Shown here one piece after another: positions 9,587 through 18,583 of a stretch of DNA of 64,000 nucleotides. The translations under genes were made by a program, and so were the position numbers. The notes beneath the pieces were generated by a model, which saw only the letters and a list, made by a program, of their open reading frames with translations, was not told where the DNA came from and searched no databases. Origin of the DNA: Streptomyces luteolus (GTDB lineage: Bacteria > Actinomycetota > Actinomycetes > Streptomycetales > Streptomycetaceae). Positions within the stretch are counted from its first letter, which is position 1. The number at the start of each line of letters is the position of its first letter. The stretch is taken from contig NZ_JASCIS010000007.1 in assembly GCF_029968015.1 (NCBI RefSeq), positions 176,725-240,724 on the forward strand, written 5' to 3'.

Positions 9587-9605
9587 TCAGGCTAGGCTCA
9601 CCTGT
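9587..9605 (+). promoter_or_regulatory. Iron-box-like operator (DmdR1/DtxR type)
   Basis: The 19 bases TCAGGCTAGGCTCACCTGT match the Streptomyces iron box TTAGGTTAGGCTCACCTAA at 15 of 19 positions, including the central TAGGCTCACCT. The site ends directly before the GTG start of the sucraseferredoxin-like gene. Iron-dependent repression is therefore likely. Confidence 0.65.
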
Positions 9606-10682
9606 GTGAGTACGTGCGCCACCGCCTCCCGGGACCTGGACGAACCCGTCGCCGGCACCGCCGCCACCGCGAGGACCTGGCTCCTCCTCGAACAGTCCGG
9701 CCCCTGGGGCGCCAAGGCCCTCACCTCCAGCCACCTGGACCCGGACCTGGGCCGCGCCCTGGAAGCCGCCGCCGAGGGCACCGGCGTACGCGTCGCCCTG
9801 ATCCGCCGCCCCGGCCGCCACGCGGACTGCCACACCGCGGCCCGTCGGCAGGTGTTCGCGGCCCACGTCGACCCCCGTTCCGCGAGCACCTGGCTGCACA
9901 GCGCGGTCATCGACGACCCGGCGCGGCTGCTCCGGCTGGACTTCACCGCCCTCGGCAAGGGCGACCACCGCAGCTTCGACCGGGCCCTCGACGCCGCTCC
10001 GCACACCGGCGCACCCCTCGCCCTCGTCTGCACCAACGGCAAGCGGGACCGCTGCTGCGCCCTGCTCGGCCGCCCGCTCGCCGCCGAGCTGACCGCCGTC
10101 GGCGAGCCCGGCGTCTGGGAGGTCACCCACCTCGGCGGCCACCGTTTCTCCCCCACGCTGCTGGTGCTCCCGTACGGATACGCGTACGGGCGGGTCGGCA
10201 CCGACGAGGTGCGCCGGGTGCTCGCGGCGGCCCGTGAAGGACGCGTCGTCGTGGACGGGTGCCGGGGCGGCTCCGCCTGGGAGCGGCCGGGGCAGGCGGC
10301 GGAGCTCGCGGTGCGCAGGGCGAGCGGCGAGGACCGGGCGGGGGTGCTGTCTGTGGTACGTACCACGGACGCCGGTGGCGGCGCCCGTACGCCGGGGGCC
10401 GCGCCGCGCTGGGATGTGGTCGTGGCACATGTGGACGGGCGCCGCTGGCGGGTCACGGTCGCCCAGGGCGCCTCGCTGCCCCCGCGCCCGGAGAGCTGCG
10501 GCGCCGCACTCGGTACACCAGGCCGCATGGACGTGATCGCCGTGCGACCGGATCCCGTACCGGCCGGACCGGGCCCTTCGCTGACCGGCGGCACCGCCCC
10601 GCAGGCCGCCGCCTCGACCGGGACCCGGCAGGCTCAGCGCACGGCACCCCTGTCCGTGACCTGGACGGGCTTTGACCGCTGA
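9606..10682 (+). CDS. Sucraseferredoxin-like (Apd1/Suc_Fer) family protein
   Basis: A 358-residue protein of the thioredoxin-like [2Fe-2S] Suc_Fer family. Visible family motifs are CTNGKRDRCC in mid-protein and THLGGHRFSPTLLVLP, whose cysteines and histidines are the expected cluster ligands. The C-terminal third is less conserved. Family members are thought to act in electron transfer linked to iron. The GTG at 9606 is chosen because it follows the iron-box-like site; upstream in-frame sequence runs through the heptamer repeat and is not plausible. The gene diverges from the LacI regulator. Confidence 0.82.
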   Translation: MSTCATASRDLDEPVAGTAATARTWLLLEQSGPWGAKALTSSHLDPDLGRALEAAAEGTGVRVALIRRPGRHADCHTAARRQVFAAHVDPRSASTWLHSAVIDDPARLLRLDFTALGKGDHRSFDRALDAAPHTGAPLALVCTNGKRDRCCALLGRPLAAELTAVGEPGVWEVTHLGGHRFSPTLLVLPYGYAYGRVGTDEVRRVLAAAREGRVVVDGCRGGSAWERPGQAAELAVRRASGEDRAGVLSVVRTTDAGGGARTPGAAPRWDVVVAHVDGRRWRVTVAQGASLPPRPESCGAALGTPGRMDVIAVRPDPVPAGPGPSLTGGTAPQAAASTGTRQAQRTAPLSVTWTGFDR

Positions 10683-10755
10683 CCCGCTCGACGCCGTACC
10701 GTTTCTGCATGAACGCAGTACTCCCCCGGGGTCCCGGCCGGAAGGCGCCGTCGCC

Positions 10756-12387
10756 GTGAGCGGTGGGCGCAGGATGCGCATCGGCCTGCCGCGGCGGGTC
10801 TTCTCGCAGGTGCTGATGATGCAGCTGGCGATCGCCGCGGGCGTCGCGGTGCTCGCCACCGGCCTGTTCCTGGCGCCGCTGAGCGATCAGCTCGACGACC
10901 AGGCGATGCGCCGCGCCCTCGCCATCGCGCAGACCACGGCGGCGCAGCCGCAGGTCGTCGAGGACCTGACCGGGAGCAGGCCAAGGCCGGACGGCCCCGT
11001 CCAGGCCGAGGCCGAGCGGATCCGGAAGGCGACCGGCGCCGAGTACATCGTGATCATGAACGAGCGCGGAGTGCGCTGGTCGCACTCCAACCCGGCCGAG
11101 GTCGGCAAGGTGGTCTCCACCGACCCCAGCGAGGCGCTCGCCGGCCGCGACGTCATGGAGATCGACGACGGCACCCTCGGCCGCTCCGCCCGCGGCAAGG
11201 TGCCGCTGCGCGAGGCGGACGGGGACATCGTCGGCGCGGTCTCGGTCGGCATCGAGTACGACAGCGTCCGCGACCGCCTGATCCACTCCATCCCCGGGCT
11301 CTTCGCGTACGCGGGCGGGGCCCTGGCCGTAGGCGCCCTTGCCGCCTATCTGATCTCTCGGCGGGTCCAGAAGCAGACCCGTGACCTGGCCTTCTCCGAT
11401 ATCTCGGCGCTGCTCGCGGAGCGCGAGGCGATGCTCCACGGCATCCGTGAGGGCGTCGTCGCACTCGACCGGAACGGCCGCATCCGGCTGCTCAACGACG
11501 AGGCGCAACGGCTGCTCACGCTCGGCCCCGAGGCCATCGGCAAGCCCCTGGACGAGGCGCTCGGCGATGGCCGTACGACCGATGTGCTCGCGGGCCGTGC
11601 CACCGGCACCGACCTGCTGACGGTGCGCGGCCAGCGCGTCCTGGTCGCCAACCGCATGCCCACCGACGACGGCGGCGCCGTCGCCACCCTCCGCGACCGC
11701 ACCGAGCTGGAGCGCCTCGGCCGCGAGCTGGACTCCACGCGCGGCCTGATCGACGCCCTGCGCGCCAAGGACCACGAGCACGCCAACCATCTGCACACGC
11801 TGCTCGGCCTGCTCGAACTGGAGATGTACGAGGACGCCGTGGAGTTCGTGGGCGAGACGGTCGGCTCCCACCGGGCCACCGCCGAGCAGGTCACGGAGAA
11901 GGTGCACGACCCGCTGCTCGCGGCGCTCATGGTCGGCAAGGTCGCGGTCGCCGCGGAGCGCGGGGTCTCGCTGGGGCTCTCGGACGACACGCGGCTGCCG
12001 GACCGGCTGATCGACCCGCAGGGCCTGGTGACGATCGCGGGCAACCTCGTCGACAACGCCCTGGACGCCGCGGTCGGCAGCCCGGACCCGCGGGTGGAGG
12101 TCTCGCTGCGCGCCGAGGGCCGCGCGGTGGAGCTGCGGGTACGGGACTCGGGGTCCGGAGTGGCCCCCGAACAGCGGCAGTTGATCTTCACGGAGGGCTG
12201 GTCGACGAAGGAGCCGCCCGCCCACGGCAAGCGCGGCATCGGCCTCGCCCTGGTGCGCAGGCTCGCCGAGCGCCAGGGCGGCAGCGCCCAGGTGGACGAA
12301 GCCCCGGGCGGCGGCGCGGAGTTCACCGTCGTCCTGCCGGAGGCCCTCACCGAACCGGACCTCGCGCACGCGGAGGAGCACTCTTGA
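10756..12387 (+). CDS. CitA/DcuS-type sensor histidine kinase
   Basis: A 543-residue membrane kinase. TM1 is at about residues 15-37, an extracellular PAS-like sensor follows (with GxVSVGIEYD near its end), TM2 is near 190-210, then come a cytoplasmic PAS domain and an HPK7-like dimerisation segment with DHEHANHLHTLLGLLE. The ATPase lobe carries NLVDNALDA (N box), DSGSGV (G1) and KRGIGLAL (G2). This family senses carboxylates such as citrate, malate or fumarate. The GTG at 10756 has GGAAGG upstream; the internal ATG at 10774 is an alternative. The stop overlaps the start of the response regulator. A symporter lies convergently downstream and may be a target. Confidence 0.92.
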   Translation: MSGGRRMRIGLPRRVFSQVLMMQLAIAAGVAVLATGLFLAPLSDQLDDQAMRRALAIAQTTAAQPQVVEDLTGSRPRPDGPVQAEAERIRKATGAEYIVIMNERGVRWSHSNPAEVGKVVSTDPSEALAGRDVMEIDDGTLGRSARGKVPLREADGDIVGAVSVGIEYDSVRDRLIHSIPGLFAYAGGALAVGALAAYLISRRVQKQTRDLAFSDISALLAEREAMLHGIREGVVALDRNGRIRLLNDEAQRLLTLGPEAIGKPLDEALGDGRTTDVLAGRATGTDLLTVRGQRVLVANRMPTDDGGAVATLRDRTELERLGRELDSTRGLIDALRAKDHEHANHLHTLLGLLELEMYEDAVEFVGETVGSHRATAEQVTEKVHDPLLAALMVGKVAVAAERGVSLGLSDDTRLPDRLIDPQGLVTIAGNLVDNALDAAVGSPDPRVEVSLRAEGRAVELRVRDSGSGVAPEQRQLIFTEGWSTKEPPAHGKRGIGLALVRRLAERQGGSAQVDEAPGGGAEFTVVLPEALTEPDLAHAEEHS

Positions 12388-13094
12388 GCGAGATCAATGT
12401 GCTGGTGGTCGACGACGACGTGCGCGTGGCCGGGGTCAACGCCGCCTACGTCGCGAAGGTCCCCGGCTTCCACGTCGCGGGCCAGGCGCACACCGGTGCC
12501 GAAGCGCTGCGCCTGGTCGAGGAGTCGGCGTCCGGCGACACGGCGATCGACCTGGTGCTGCTCGACCACTACCTGCCGGACCGCACCGGCCTCGACGTCG
12601 TACGGCTGCTGCGCGAGCGCGGCCACCAGACCGACGTGATCATGGTGACCGCGGCGCGCGACGTGGCCACCGTCCAGGCCGCGATGCGGCACGGCGCGCT
12701 GCAGTACCTGGTCAAGCCGTTCACCTTCGGCGGCCTGCGCGCGAAGCTGGAGGCGTACGCGAATCTGCGGCGCACCCTCGACAGCGGCGGCGAGGCCGAA
12801 CAGGCCGAGGTGGACCGGATCTTCGGCGCCCTCTCGGCCACCCCCGAGCCCGCACTCCCCAAGGGCCACTCGCCGAGCACCGCCGAACTGGTCCGGCGCG
12901 CGATGATGGCCGCCGACGGCCCGCTCTCCGCCCAGGAACTCGCGGACCGCACCGGCCTCAGCCGCCAGACCGCCCAGCGCTACCTCAAGCTCCTCGAACG
13001 CTCCGGCCGGGTCCGCCTCTCGCTCAGGTACGGGGACACGGGCCGGCCCGAACACCGGTATGCGTGGGCGAAGTCGGGCGGCGCGGCGGACTGA
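12384..13094 (+). CDS. CitB/DcuR-type response regulator
   Basis: A 236-residue regulator. The N-terminal receiver domain has the acidic pocket VVDDD, the phosphorylation aspartate in LVLLDHYLPD, and the lysine in LVKPF. The C-terminal DNA-binding domain contains a helix-turn-helix, LSAQELADRTGLSRQTAQRYLKLL split around the turn. The TTG start overlaps the kinase stop, so the pair is translationally coupled. By family it should control carboxylate uptake or catabolism. The symporter just downstream on the opposite strand is the nearest candidate. Confidence 0.92.
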   Translation: MSEINVLVVDDDVRVAGVNAAYVAKVPGFHVAGQAHTGAEALRLVEESASGDTAIDLVLLDHYLPDRTGLDVVRLLRERGHQTDVIMVTAARDVATVQAAMRHGALQYLVKPFTFGGLRAKLEAYANLRRTLDSGGEAEQAEVDRIFGALSATPEPALPKGHSPSTAELVRRAMMAADGPLSAQELADRTGLSRQTAQRYLKLLERSGRVRLSLRYGDTGRPEHRYAWAKSGGAAD

Positions 13095-13105
13095 CCCCCT
13101 CCGCG

Positions 13106-13243
13106 TCTCACACGCCCGGCCCCGGCGAGCGCTTCACACCGCCCCGGCCCCGGTGAGCGCTTCACACCGCCCCGGCTCCGGTGAGCGCCTCACACCGCCC
13201 CTGCCCCGGCGAGCGCCTCACACCGCCCCGGCTCCGGTGAGGG
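13106..13243. repeat. 28-bp tandem repeat reaching into the symporter C terminus
   Basis: About five copies of a 28-bp unit of the type CTTCACACCGCC...GGTGAGCG, with a degenerate first copy. The last copy encodes the C-terminal LTGAGAV and the stop of the minus-strand symporter. Earlier copies re-create the same tail and stop outside the gene. It sits between two convergent genes. Confidence 0.9.
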
Positions 13244-14816
13244 AGCGCACCTCGGTCTCCGCGTGCTTGGCCTCGTCCGGCGATTCCTTCGACGTCAGGG
13301 TGCCGATCCAGCCCGCGAGGAAGCCGAGCGGGATCGAGACGAGGCCGGGGTTCTGCAGCGGGAACAGCTGGAAGTCGACGCCGGGGAAAATCGATTCGGG
13401 GCTGCCGGAGACCACCGGCGACAGCACGACCAGTGCCAGGGCGGGCACCAGACCGCCGTACACCGACCAGACCGCGCCGCACGTCGTGAAGCCGCGCCAG
13501 AACAGCGAGTACAGCAGCACCGGCAGGTTGGCGGAGGCCGCGACGGCGAAGGCGAGGCCGACGAGGAACGCGACGTTCAGATCGCGGGCGAGCAGTCCGA
13601 GCGCGATCGCGACCGCCCCGATGCCCACGGCCGCGACCCGTGCCACGGCGACCTCGCTGCGCGGTTTGACGGGCTTTCGGCGGCTGCGCAGCGATGCGTA
13701 CAGGTCGTGCGCGACGGACGCCGACGAGGCGAGCGTGATGCCCGCGACCACGGCCAGGATCGTGGCGAACGCGACGGCGGCGACGATCGCGAACAGGATC
13801 GTCCCTCCGGTGGAGTCCGCGCCCCCGCCGAGGTCGAGCGAGAGCAGCGAAACCGCCGTGTTTCCGGCCGGGTTGGAGCGCCGCACCTCCTCGGATCCGA
13901 CGATCGCGGCCGCCCCGAACCCGAGCACCACCGTCATCAGGTAGAAGCCGCCGATCAGCCCGATCGACCAGACCACCGAACGCCGCGCGGCACGCGCCGT
14001 GGGCACGGTGTAGAACCGCGACAGGATGTGCGGCAGTCCCGCCGTGCCGAGCACGAGCGCGAGACCCAGGCTGATGAAGTCGAGCCGGGCCGTCCAACTC
14101 CCGCCGTACTTCAGGCCGGGGCCGAGGAACCGCTCCCCGTGGCCGCTGCGTTCCGCCGCCGTACTGAGCAGCTGGTTGAAGTCGCCGTGGAAGCGCAGCA
14201 GGACGAGCACGGTGAGCGCGATCGCCCCGCCCATCAGCAGCACTGCCTTGACGATCTGGATCCACGTGGTGGCCCGCATCCCTCCCAACGACACATAGAC
14301 GACCATGAGCGCGCCGACACCGACGACCGTCCAGTTCTGTGCCGCCCCGCTCGTCCCGCCGAGCAGCAGCGCGACCAGGCTGCCCGCCCCCACCATCTGC
14401 GCCACCAGATAGAGAACGGACACGGTCACGGAAGAAGTTCCCGCCGCGATCCGCACGGGACGTTCTTTCATCCGCGCCGCCACGACATCGGCGAGCGTGA
14501 ACCGGCCGCAGTTGCGTACGAGTTCGGCCACCAGGAACAGCACGACGAGCCAGGCGACGAGGAAGCCCACGGAGTACAGCAGCCCGTCGTAGCCGTAGAG
14601 CGCGATCAGTCCGGCGATGCCGAGGAAGGAGGCCGCCGACATGTAGTCACCGGCGATGGCGAAACCGTTCTCCATCGGCGTGAAGAGCCGTCCGCCCGCG
14701 TAGAACTCCTCGGCCGTACCGTGCCGTTTGCGGCTCGCCCAGGTGGTGATCGCCAGCGTCACGGCGACGAACACGCTGAACAGGACGAGGGCCAGGGTCT
14801 GGTGGTCTCCGCTCAC
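13218..14816 (-). CDS. Sodium:solute symporter (SSS family, ActP/MctC-like)
   Basis: A 532-residue integral membrane protein with about 13 hydrophobic segments. The N-terminal stretch EEFYAGGR ... NGFAIAGDYMSAASFLGIAG is typical of acetate/monocarboxylate permeases of the SSS family. The GTG start overlaps the stop of the DUF485 gene (GTGA), an arrangement typical of yjcH-actP pairs. It probably imports a short carboxylate (acetate, pyruvate or propionate) with sodium. The carboxylate-type two-component system facing it may regulate it. The last residues are encoded by a tandem repeat. Confidence 0.92.
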   Translation of the reverse strand: MSGDHQTLALVLFSVFVAVTLAITTWASRKRHGTAEEFYAGGRLFTPMENGFAIAGDYMSAASFLGIAGLIALYGYDGLLYSVGFLVAWLVVLFLVAELVRNCGRFTLADVVAARMKERPVRIAAGTSSVTVSVLYLVAQMVGAGSLVALLLGGTSGAAQNWTVVGVGALMVVYVSLGGMRATTWIQIVKAVLLMGGAIALTVLVLLRFHGDFNQLLSTAAERSGHGERFLGPGLKYGGSWTARLDFISLGLALVLGTAGLPHILSRFYTVPTARAARRSVVWSIGLIGGFYLMTVVLGFGAAAIVGSEEVRRSNPAGNTAVSLLSLDLGGGADSTGGTILFAIVAAVAFATILAVVAGITLASSASVAHDLYASLRSRRKPVKPRSEVAVARVAAVGIGAVAIALGLLARDLNVAFLVGLAFAVAASANLPVLLYSLFWRGFTTCGAVWSVYGGLVPALALVVLSPVVSGSPESIFPGVDFQLFPLQNPGLVSIPLGFLAGWIGTLTSKESPDEAKHAETEVRSLTGAGAV

Positions 14817-15322
14817 CGCTCGACCCCCCTGGTCAACTCCTGGGTTTCCCAGCGCAGTTCGAGCGCGAGCCGGTCCCGGCGCAGCCGCGCGTGCCTGGCG
14901 TACGCCCAGGTCAGCAGGAACGTGGACAGGAACTGTCCGAGCCCCGCGACCATGGCCACGTTCACCGAGCCCGCCACCGGCCGCGCCATCAGCTCGGGCG
15001 CGGCGGTCGCCGCGACCACGTACGCCACGTACCAGACGAAGAACGCGACACAGGCCGGCACGACGAACCGCCGGTACCTTCGCCGGACTTCCTGGAACGC
15101 GGGGCTCCGCTGCACTTCGAGGTAGATGTCGGCCGCGCTCTCGGTGGGCGTGCCCGGCCCGTCCTGCGCCGCCCCCCGCGCCTGCGGTACGGGGGCGGCG
15201 GGCGCCCCGGCGCTCTCCAGCTCTCCCCAGCCCGAGGCGAGCGCGTCCTGCCAGGGGTCGTCGAGCTCACCGGGATCGCTGAGCCGGACCTTCCCGGCGT
15301 CGCGATCTTCGTGCTTGTCCAC
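14813..15322 (-). CDS. DUF485 membrane protein, symporter partner
   Basis: A 169-residue protein. Residues 1-80 are hydrophilic and rich in Pro/Ala/Asp. A DUF485 domain follows: a helix starting FQEVRRRYRRFVVP, then two membrane segments and a basic tail. DUF485 proteins are encoded beside SSS symporters and are thought to be accessory subunits. The GTG at 15322 is preferred over a longer frame because GAGGAGAG sits 8 bases upstream. It is the first gene of the two-gene unit. Confidence 0.85.
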   Translation of the reverse strand: MDKHEDRDAGKVRLSDPGELDDPWQDALASGWGELESAGAPAAPVPQARGAAQDGPGTPTESAADIYLEVQRSPAFQEVRRRYRRFVVPACVAFFVWYVAYVVAATAAPELMARPVAGSVNVAMVAGLGQFLSTFLLTWAYARHARLRRDRLALELRWETQELTRGVER

Positions 15323-15424
15323 CGAACTCTCCTCGTCCGCGGCGCACTTCGGCCGCGTGCCCAAGGATGGGCAGAACGTGAAGATCCCGGCACTTCAATC
15401 CCACCGCTTCACCCCATCAGGTGA

Positions 15425-15530
15425 CTGAGGGCTTGGCGAATGCTTGGCGAGGGATTGGCGAGGGCTGCGCAAGGGTGTGGCGAAGGCTTGGCGAAGGCTG
15501 CGTAAGGGTGAGGCGAAGCCCTGGCGAGGG
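15425..15530. repeat. Imperfect GCTTGGCGAA-type minisatellite
   Basis: About ten degenerate copies of a 10- to 11-base unit (core TGGCGAAGG/TGGCGAGGG) between the DUF485 gene and the 3' end of parE. No gene or clear terminator is visible in this roughly 270-bp gap. Confidence 0.8.
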
Positions 15531-15594
15531 GACAGTCGGGCCCGCCCCTCCGGCAAACAGGGGCGGACCCGAGGTAGGTCCAAGCGGCGCGCGC

Positions 15595-17712
15595 TCAGGC
15601 GTCGATACGCGAGCGGTCAAGCGTGGCGGCCGAGCTGGTGATGAACTCCTTGCGCGGCGCCACCTCGTTGCCCATGAGGAGGTCGAAGACCTTCTCCGAG
15701 GACTCCAGGTCGCTGATGTTGATCCGGCGCAGCGTGCGGTACCGCGGGTCCATGGTGGTCTCCGCGAGCTGGTCCGCGTCCATCTCGCCGAGGCCCTTGT
15801 ACCGCTGGATCGAGTCCTTGTAGCGCACACCCTTGCGCTCGAACTCCAGGAGCGTGGACCGCAGTTCGTTGTCCGAGTAGGTGTAGACGTACTTGTCCTG
15901 GCCCTTCTTGGGCTGGACCAGCTCGATGCGGTGCAGCGGCGGCACGGCGGCGAAGACCCGGCCGGCCTCCACCATCGGCCGCATGTACCGCTGGAGGAGC
16001 GTGAGCAGCAGGACGCGGATGTGGGCGCCGTCCACATCGGCGTCGACCAGCAGGATGATCTTGCCGTAGCGCGCGGCGTCGATGTCGAAGGTCCGCCCGG
16101 ACCCGGCTCCTATGACCTGGATGATCGCGCCGCACTCGGCGTTCTTCAGCATGTCCGACACGGACGCCTTCTGAACGTTGAGGATCTTGCCGCGGATCGG
16201 AAGCAGCGCCTGGAACTCGGAGTTGCGGGCGAGCTTGGCCGTGCCGAGCGCGGAGTCACCCTCGACGATGAACAGCTCGCTGCGGTCCACGTCGTCGCTG
16301 CGGCAGTCCGCGAGCTTCGCGGGCAGCGTGGAGGACTCGAGAGCGGTCTTCCGGCGCTGCGCCTCCTTGTGCTGACGGGCCGCGATCCGTGTACGCGCGG
16401 CGGCGACCGTCTTCTCCAGGACGGCCCGCGCCTGCGCCTTCGCGTCCCGCTTGGTGGACGCCAGGAAGGTCTTGAGCTCCTTGGCCACGACGTTGGCCAC
16501 GATCCGGTTGGCCGCCGAGGTGCCGAGCACCTCCTTGGTCTGCCCCTCGAACTGCGGCTCGGCGAGGCGCACGGTGACGACCGCGGTGAGGCCCTCCAGG
16601 GCGTCGTCCTTGACGATGTCGTCCTCGGCGACGCGCAGCAGCTTCTGCGTACGCAGGACTTCGTTGACCGTCTTGGTCACGGAGCGTTCGAAGCCGGTGA
16701 CGTGAGTGCCGCCCTTGGGCGTCGCGATGATGTTCACGAACGACTTGATCGTGGTGTCGTACCCCGTGCCCCAGCGCAGCGCGATGTCCACGCCGAGTTC
16801 CCGGGTGACTTCGGTGGGTGTCATGTGCCCGCGGTCGTCGAGGACCGGCACGGTCTCCTTGAAGGTGCCCTGACCGGAGAGGCGCACGACGTCGCAGATC
16901 GGCTTGTCCGTGGCGAGGAACTCGCAGAACTCGCTGATGCCGCCGTCGAAGCGGAAGGTCTCCTCGCTCTTGCCGATCCCGTCCAGGTCCCGCTCGTCGC
17001 TGACGACGATGGTCAGGCCCGGCACGAGGAACGCGGTCTGACGGGCGCGCTGGTGCAGGTTCTCCAGGGAGAGCTTGGCGTCCTTGAGGAAGATCTGCGC
17101 GTCCGACCAGTAGCGGACGCGGGTGCCGGTGCGCCCCTTGGGGACGCGCTTGCCCTTGGTCAGGCCGCTGCCCGGGGTGAACTCGGCATCGGGTCCCTCG
17201 CCCTTAAAGGAGCCGGGGACACCACGGCGGAAGCTGATGGAGTGCACGGTGCTGCGGTCGACCTCGACGTCCAGGCGGGCCGACAGGGCGTTCACCACGG
17301 AGGCACCCACACCGTGCAGACCGCCGGAGGCCGCGTAGGAACCGCCGCCGAACTTGCCGCCGGCGTGCAGCTTGGTCATGACGACCTCGACACCGGAGAT
17401 GCCGGTCTTGGGCTCGACGTCCACGGGGATGCCGCGGCCGTTGTCCCGCACCTCCACCGAACCGTCCGCGTGGAGGGTCACGTCGATGTGGTCGCAGTGC
17501 CCGCCCAGGGCCTCGTCCACGGAGTTGTCGATGATCTCCCAGAGGCAGTGCATCAGACCGCGGCTGTCGGTCGAGCCGATGTACATACCCGGACGCTTGC
17601 GAACCGCTTCGAGCCCCTCGAGGACGAGCAGGTGCCGCGCGGTGTAGTTGGAACCGTCCCGGTCTGCCCCGGAAAGCAGCTCTGTGGACGACACGGACGT
17701 CTCGGCGGTCAC
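15595..17712 (-). CDS. parE: DNA topoisomerase IV subunit B (ParE)
   Basis: A 705-residue ATPase subunit of topoisomerase IV. The GHKL ATPase domain carries NSVDEAL, DNGRGIPV and GLHGVGASVVNALS. A transducer domain follows, then the TOPRIM domain with EGDSA and the metal-binding DADVDG. The C terminus has the conserved QRYKGLGEM. It is shorter than gyrase B of Gram-negatives, as expected for ParE. It should pair with ParC encoded at 3.2-5.7 kb. The start is GTG; the upstream region before the next gene is the 467-bp intergenic stretch. Confidence 0.95.
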   Translation of the reverse strand: MTAETSVSSTELLSGADRDGSNYTARHLLVLEGLEAVRKRPGMYIGSTDSRGLMHCLWEIIDNSVDEALGGHCDHIDVTLHADGSVEVRDNGRGIPVDVEPKTGISGVEVVMTKLHAGGKFGGGSYAASGGLHGVGASVVNALSARLDVEVDRSTVHSISFRRGVPGSFKGEGPDAEFTPGSGLTKGKRVPKGRTGTRVRYWSDAQIFLKDAKLSLENLHQRARQTAFLVPGLTIVVSDERDLDGIGKSEETFRFDGGISEFCEFLATDKPICDVVRLSGQGTFKETVPVLDDRGHMTPTEVTRELGVDIALRWGTGYDTTIKSFVNIIATPKGGTHVTGFERSVTKTVNEVLRTQKLLRVAEDDIVKDDALEGLTAVVTVRLAEPQFEGQTKEVLGTSAANRIVANVVAKELKTFLASTKRDAKAQARAVLEKTVAAARTRIAARQHKEAQRRKTALESSTLPAKLADCRSDDVDRSELFIVEGDSALGTAKLARNSEFQALLPIRGKILNVQKASVSDMLKNAECGAIIQVIGAGSGRTFDIDAARYGKIILLVDADVDGAHIRVLLLTLLQRYMRPMVEAGRVFAAVPPLHRIELVQPKKGQDKYVYTYSDNELRSTLLEFERKGVRYKDSIQRYKGLGEMDADQLAETTMDPRYRTLRRINISDLESSEKVFDLLMGNEVAPRKEFITSSAATLDRSRIDA

Positions 17713-18179
17713 GCGTTTCGCTCCTCGCTGAATTTCTGTTGGGACCCCTTGGAGAGGGGGTCGGCATCGGTCGCCGCTCAGAGGGTACCGAGGCCTGGTA
17801 GAGCCGATGTAACGCCACCCTCGACTGACGCCACCCTAGTCCAGGGTCGTAAGGATGTTCGATCCCTCGATGGGGTGATGCTCACATCACGTTCCCAAGC
17901 AGGCATGAACCATTTAGGCTCCGGGCACGTCCTCATGAACAACCGGCCGCACCGTGGGCCGGGGAGGACAGAGCTGGACACAACCGAAGACCGCAAGCAA
18001 GACTCTGCAAACCCACGCGAAAACCGTAGAAGACGTAATACGGCACATTCGCCGCCAACCGGCAGCAGACAGCCGCCTCGGAAGAAAAACTTCGAGGAAA
18101 AGCCAAGAGCGGGAACGTTTTCGGCCTGGTTGGATGTTGACCCTGGTACGACAGCTCGTCGAGCTAGAGAAGAGGCGAC
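17713..18179. other. Intergenic region upstream of parE and of the DUF7455-like gene
   Basis: These 467 bp carry the divergent promoters of parE and the small downstream gene. The stretch at 17950-18130 is noticeably richer in A (for example CCGCAAGCAAGACTCTGCAA) than its surroundings. It may be a 5' leader. No tRNA fold or riboswitch pattern was recognised. Confidence 0.4.
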
Positions 18180-18410
18180 GTGACTACTGTTCTGACCCCC
18201 GCGAGCCCCCTGACGGCCGCTGATCGCTGCGACCGCTGCGGCGCCCAGGCATACCTGCGCGTCGTCCTGATGAGCGGCGGTGAACTGCTCTTCTGCGCCC
18301 ACCACGGTCGCAAGTTCGAGCCGGAACTCAAGAAGATCGCCGCTGAGATACAGGACGAGACGGAACGGCTGACCGCCGTCCCGGCAAACGTCACTGACGA
18401 GGAACGCTGA
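18180..18410 (+). CDS. DUF7455-like small zinc-ribbon-like protein
   Basis: A 76-residue protein strongly conserved between parE and hrdB in Streptomyces (from memory). It has CDRCG near residue 17 and CAHH near 39, which together could form a small metal site, and a C-terminal helix. The GTG start is preceded by GAGAAGAGG. Function is unknown. The family name is recalled, not searched. Confidence 0.8.
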   Translation: MTTVLTPASPLTAADRCDRCGAQAYLRVVLMSGGELLFCAHHGRKFEPELKKIAAEIQDETERLTAVPANVTDEER

Positions 18411-18454
18411 CACTTCGCATCACGACGAGCCAGCACCGGCCCAGGGCCGGCACA

Positions 18455-18487
18455 GCGGGCGGCCACCCCGACAGGGTGACCGCCCGC
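18455..18487 (+). terminator. Terminator after the DUF7455-like gene
   Basis: The stem GCGGGCGG (18455-18462) pairs with CCGCCCGC (18480-18487), with an inner CACC/GGTG pairing. It lies 45 bases past the stop. Confidence 0.75.
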
Positions 18488-18583
18488 TCTCGTGCCTCTC
18501 ACGGCTTCGCGCACAACTACCGCACTGCGGCACCGCCCAGAGCACCCCGAGAGCCCCTGAGGCCCCCGGAGCACCTCTGACGG

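Noticed and set aside
15421..18183. A 920-codon open frame antisense to parE
   Set aside because: It mirrors the third-position GC bias of parE, has no recognisable domain, and parE is certain.
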